Positions 14,406-17,290 of a stretch of DNA of 17,290 nt are shown one piece after another. A model generated the notes under the pieces. It ran no database searches, was not told where the DNA came from, and was given only the letters and a program-made list of their open reading frames with translations. Position 1 is the stretch's first letter. Each line of letters begins with the position of its first letter. The stretch is from Actinophytocola sp036555685 (GTDB lineage Bacteria; Actinomycetota; Actinomycetes; Mycobacteriales; Pseudonocardiaceae): positions 1 through 17,290 of the forward strand of contig NZ_DATBKY010000153.1 in NCBI RefSeq assembly GCF_036555685.1. The letters run 5' to 3'. The translations under genes and the position numbers were made by a program.

Positions 14406-15638
14406 ATGACGGAATCCGGCACCGAGCCGAAGCTGCTCGACCTGCTGTTCGACCGCGACAGGTACCGGGAGCTGCGTGACTCGGGACCGGTCACCAAGGT
14501 GCGCCACTTCAACGGCTCACCTGCGTGGCTGGTCACCCGCCACGAGGACGTCATGGCAGTCCTCGCCGACCCACGGGTGAGCAGCAACCCCGCTCACCAG
14601 ACCCGGATCGACACCACGGCCGCACCCGGGCTGCCGCCGGAGTACCTGCGCTACCTGGGCCGGTCGGTGTCCATGATGGACCCGCCGGACCACACCCGGG
14701 TGCGCCGCCTGGTGTCGAAGGTCTTCACCGCGCGCCGCGTCCAAGAGCTGCGGCCGCGCGTCCAGCGGCTCACCGACGACCTGCTCGACGACCTCGAGCA
14801 GGCGGGTGAGCTGGACCTGCTCGAGCGCTTCGCGTACCCGCTGCCGTTCGCGGTGATCAGCGAGCTGCTCGGCGTGCCCGAGGAGTTCCGCGCGCCGTGG
14901 CGCGCGGCGCTCGAGGGCATGATGTGGGGCGCGTGGGAGCAGATCGCTCCCGGCGCGCAGACGATGGTCGACTACGCCGTCCGGCTCGTCCACCTGCGAC
15001 GCGACGAGCCGGGCGACGACCTCACCTCGGCGCTCGTGCGCGCCCGGGACGCCGACGGGGACCAGCTCGACGACGACGAGCTGATCTCGCTGGTGATCAC
15101 GATTCTGAACGCGGGTCACGAGACGAGCGCGCAGCTCATCGCGAACGGCACGTTCGCCCTGCTCTCCCACCCCGACCAGCTGGCGCTGCTGCGGGCGAAC
15201 CCCAAGCTGCTGCCGTCGGCGATCGAGGAGATGCTGCGCTACTGGGGCGCCGCCGAGCTCGCCGCGCTGCGCTTTCCGACCGAGCCGATCGAGGTCGGCG
15301 GTGTCCGCATCGAGGCGGGCGAGGTCGTGCAGCTGTTGTGGGGCGCGGCGAACCGGGACGAGGCCAGGTTCGCCGATCCGGAGAAGTTCGACATAACGCG
15401 CAAGCAGAATCTACATGTTTCTTTCGGGCACGGAATCCACTATTGTCTCGGCGCCGCGTTGGCGCGAATGGAAGGTTCCGTCGCATTGAGTACGTTGTTG
15501 CAAAGGTATCCGGAGCTGTCACTTGCGGCACCCGCTGAGCAAATCGCCTGGAAGCGTGGCTTTCCTCGCGGCATCAACCGTTTGGAGGCTTTGCCCATCC
15601 GGTTCGGTGCGCGCAGGATCGACAGGGCCGCGGCTTGA
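14406..15638 (+). CDS. Cytochrome P450 monooxygenase, actinobacterial soluble class
   Basis: This 410-residue soluble P450 should carry out a late oxidation (hydroxylation, or aryl or phenol coupling) with electrons from a ferredoxin that is not encoded here. Visible motifs are the I-helix AGHETS (236-241) with the acid-alcohol pair Glu239/Thr240, the K-helix ExxR (Glu275-Arg278), and heme loop FGHGIHYCLGA with Cys347 as thiolate ligand. MDPPDHTRVRRLVSKVF is the usual B/C-helix segment. Length and motif order suggest an intact enzyme. The ATG has GGAAGGA six bases upstream. Oddly, from about base 15393 the third positions turn A/T-rich: about 28 of the last 81 codons end in A or T, against about 3 of the 80 before. 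ATA, CTA and many TTG codons appear although the protein stays canonical. Confidence 0.93.
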   Translation: MTESGTEPKLLDLLFDRDRYRELRDSGPVTKVRHFNGSPAWLVTRHEDVMAVLADPRVSSNPAHQTRIDTTAAPGLPPEYLRYLGRSVSMMDPPDHTRVRRLVSKVFTARRVQELRPRVQRLTDDLLDDLEQAGELDLLERFAYPLPFAVISELLGVPEEFRAPWRAALEGMMWGAWEQIAPGAQTMVDYAVRLVHLRRDEPGDDLTSALVRARDADGDQLDDDELISLVITILNAGHETSAQLIANGTFALLSHPDQLALLRANPKLLPSAIEEMLRYWGAAELAALRFPTEPIEVGGVRIEAGEVVQLLWGAANRDEARFADPEKFDITRKQNLHVSFGHGIHYCLGAALARMEGSVALSTLLQRYPELSLAAPAEQIAWKRGFPRGINRLEALPIRFGARRIDRAAA

Positions 15639-15659
15639 TCCGCGCCTCTCGGAGGAATT

Positions 15660-15731
15660 TCGAGAACCGGTCGGGACCGGCTCGAGACCCGCTCAAGAAC
15701 GGCCTAACGCGCGTCCGGATGCACCTACGCT
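15660..15731 (+). promoter_or_regulatory. Four-copy SARP-type operator array and promoter before the exporter gene
   Basis: Heptamers TCGAGAA (15660), TCGGGAC (15671), TCGAGAC (15682) and TCAAGAA (15693) recur at an exact 11-bp period with spacers CCGG, CGGC and CCGC. The first unit and its spacer match the 12190 unit at 10 of 11 bases. A candidate -10, TACGCT (15726-15731), lies 26 bases past the last heptamer, nearly the same distance as at the 12190 array. This is the best regulatory signal in the window and suggests the exporter is switched on by the same activator as the membrane-protein gene. The activator itself is not encoded here. Confidence 0.7.
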
Positions 15732-15782
15732 CGATTTGACTACCGTCCGTCCCGACATTGTGACAAAACGGAGCTCAATCCC

Positions 15783-17255
15783 ATGACCTCGACCGACAGC
15801 CGCTCAGGCCACGGAGGCACCGCCGCCCAGACGGCGATCCCGGTGTCGAAGCGCTGGTTCGCCCTCGCCGTACTGGCCCTCGCCCAGCTCATGATCGGTC
15901 TCGATGCGACGATCATGAACATCGCTTTGCCGTCCGCGCAAGCGGATCTGCACGCCGCGGACGCCGACCGGGCGTGGGTGATCACCGCGTACACGCTCGC
16001 GCTCGCCGGGCTGCTGATGGTCGGCGGGCGGATCGCGGACTACCTGGGTCGCAAGCGTGCGTTCCTGATCGGCCTGGCCGGCTTCTGCGTCGCGTCGGCC
16101 GTCGGCGGTGCGGCGGCGAGCTTCGGCATGCTCGTGGCCGGCCGTGCGCTGCAGGGCGCGTTCGCGGCGGTCCTCACGCCGGCCGTGCTGTCGCTGCTGA
16201 CCGTGACGTTCACCGAACCGAAGGAGCGGGCCAAGGCGTTCGCCGTGTACGGCGCCATCGCGAGCGGTGGTGGCGCGGTCGGCCTGCTGCTCGGTGGTTT
16301 CCTCACCGAGCACGCGTCGTGGCGCTGGACCCTGTACGTCAACGTGCTCATCGGCCTCGCGGTCGGCATCGCCGGCGCGCTGATCTTCGTCGGCACGGAG
16401 TCGGGCAGCCGGGCCCGGTTCGACATTCCGGGCGTGCTGCTGGTGTCCGGCGGTCTGGTGGCCGTCGTGTACGCGTGCAGCGAGGCCGTCACCGCGACGT
16501 GGAGCTCGACCGAGGTGATCACGCTGCTGATCACCTCGGCGGTGCTGCTCGCCGGGTTCGTGCTGTGGGAGTCGCGCGCGGCGCAGCCGTTGCTGCCGTT
16601 GCGGGTGCTCAAGGACCGCAACCGGGTCGGCCCGTGCATCGCGTCGGGCCTCGCGGTGGTCGGCATGTTCGGCATGTTCCTGCTGCTGACCTACTACTTC
16701 CAGGTGGTCCTCGGGTACTCGCCGGTGATGGCGGGCCTCGCGTTCCTGCCGATGGTGATCGGCATCGCGGTGAGCGCGTTCTTCATCGCGAGCCCGCTGC
16801 TGCCGAAGGTCCCGCCGCGGTTCCTGATCGCGCCGGGCCTGGTCGTGGCCGCGGTCGGCCTGTGGCTGCTGACGTTCCTGACGGTCGACAGCGGCTTCGT
16901 GGCCTACACGCTGCCCGCGGAGGTCCTCATCGGACTCGGGCTGGGCGTGGTGATCACGCCGGGCTTCTCGGTCGCGACACAGAACGTCGACCGGCGCGAC
17001 GCGGGTGTCGTGTCGGCGCTGGTGAGCACGGCGCAGCAGATCGGCGGCTCGGTGGGCACCGCCCTGCTGAACACGATCGCCGCGAGCGCGACGGTGGCCT
17101 ACCTGGCCACCCACGACCCGGCGGACGAGAAGCCGGCCCTGGTCCACGGCTACACGACGGCCACGGCCTGGGCGGCCGGCATCCTGCTGGTGGCCGCGGT
17201 ACTGGCCGCCATCCTCATCAACGCCCCGAAGCCGGCCCCACGCCCGCAGGGCTGA
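15783..17255 (+). CDS. DHA2-family (EmrB/QacA-like) 14-TM drug:H+ antiporter, probable product exporter
   Basis: The 490-residue protein shows major-facilitator drug-antiporter marks: LDATIMNIALP (40-50) with a membrane-embedded Asp41 typical of the 14-span DHA2 class, motif A GGRIADYLGRKR (81-92), the motif C region GAIASGGGAVGLLLGG (157-172), followed by WRWTLYVNVLIG. Hydrophobic spans continue to the C-terminus and are consistent with 14 helices. It should use the proton gradient to export a hydrophobic small molecule, most likely the cluster product, giving self-resistance (inference from context). The ATG is preceded by CGGAG about ten bases upstream. Its own operator array lies just upstream, 144 bp after the P450 stop. 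No TetR-type repressor gene is adjacent within the window. Confidence 0.92.
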   Translation: MTSTDSRSGHGGTAAQTAIPVSKRWFALAVLALAQLMIGLDATIMNIALPSAQADLHAADADRAWVITAYTLALAGLLMVGGRIADYLGRKRAFLIGLAGFCVASAVGGAAASFGMLVAGRALQGAFAAVLTPAVLSLLTVTFTEPKERAKAFAVYGAIASGGGAVGLLLGGFLTEHASWRWTLYVNVLIGLAVGIAGALIFVGTESGSRARFDIPGVLLVSGGLVAVVYACSEAVTATWSSTEVITLLITSAVLLAGFVLWESRAAQPLLPLRVLKDRNRVGPCIASGLAVVGMFGMFLLLTYYFQVVLGYSPVMAGLAFLPMVIGIAVSAFFIASPLLPKVPPRFLIAPGLVVAAVGLWLLTFLTVDSGFVAYTLPAEVLIGLGLGVVITPGFSVATQNVDRRDAGVVSALVSTAQQIGGSVGTALLNTIAASATVAYLATHDPADEKPALVHGYTTATAWAAGILLVAAVLAAILINAPKPAPRPQG

Positions 17256-17290
17256 GCGTTCACGACGAGAGTGGCGGGGCCGGCCACCGC
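17256..17290. other. Window-end noncoding tail with partial hairpin
   Basis: After the exporter stop, GTGGC and GCCAC (17271-17275 and 17283-17287) could pair around a GC-rich loop and may be the start of a terminator. The window ends before this can be judged. Confidence 0.25.

Noticed and set aside
17271..17287. Terminator at the window end
   Set aside because: Only a five-base-pair stem is visible and the sequence stops, so it was kept only as a low-confidence tail note.

Overview
The window is high-GC DNA with strongly G/C-biased third codon positions, strong GGAGG-type ribosome binding sites and translationally coupled genes. This points to an actinomycete. A Pseudonocardiales-type host is possible, but that is only an impression from codon style. 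The window looks like the core of a secondary-metabolite cluster for aminohydroxybenzoate building blocks. I see no rRNA, tRNA, CRISPR array or transposase.

Layout: (1) 1-1662, minus strand: a secreted seven-repeat quinoprotein (PQQ-type beta-propeller) with a 24-bp palindrome just past its stop; it may be the cluster border. (2) 1899-6488, plus strand: a four-gene operon for a PhzC-type DAHP synthase, a DhbA/EntA-type dehydrogenase, a PhzD-type isochorismatase and a PhzE-type ADIC synthase. Together these should convert erythrose-4-phosphate, PEP and glutamine nitrogen through chorismate to 3-hydroxyanthranilate (3-HAA). (3) 6468-8033, minus strand: a class A flavin monooxygenase whose 3' end overlaps phzE tail-to-tail. 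(4) 8182-12122, plus strand: a second operon with an aspartate kinase, a GriI-type aldolase, a GriH-type dehydroquinate synthase II homologue and a small atypical amidohydrolase. The first three should convert aspartate (through aspartate semialdehyde) and DHAP to 3-amino-4-hydroxybenzoate (3,4-AHBA). (5) 12313-17255, plus strand: a polytopic membrane protein, an acyltransferase-3 membrane enzyme, a cytochrome P450 and a 14-TM DHA2-type exporter.

The main point is that two independent routes to two regioisomeric ortho-aminophenol acids (3-HAA and 3,4-AHBA) sit side by side with an amidohydrolase. Amidohydrolase-superfamily proteins are known to close the ring in benzoxazole pathways such as nataxazole and A33853. 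A mixed benzoxazole, or another mixed aminophenol product, is therefore a reasonable inference. The adenylating ligase that would join the units is not in the window.

Regulation: two intergenic regions (12190-12218 and 15660-15699) carry heptamers of the TCGAGAA/TCGGGAC type at an exact 11-bp period. This is the architecture of SARP-family activator sites. A related triple repeat at a 12-bp period lies in front of phzD (3940-3970). No regulator gene is in the window.
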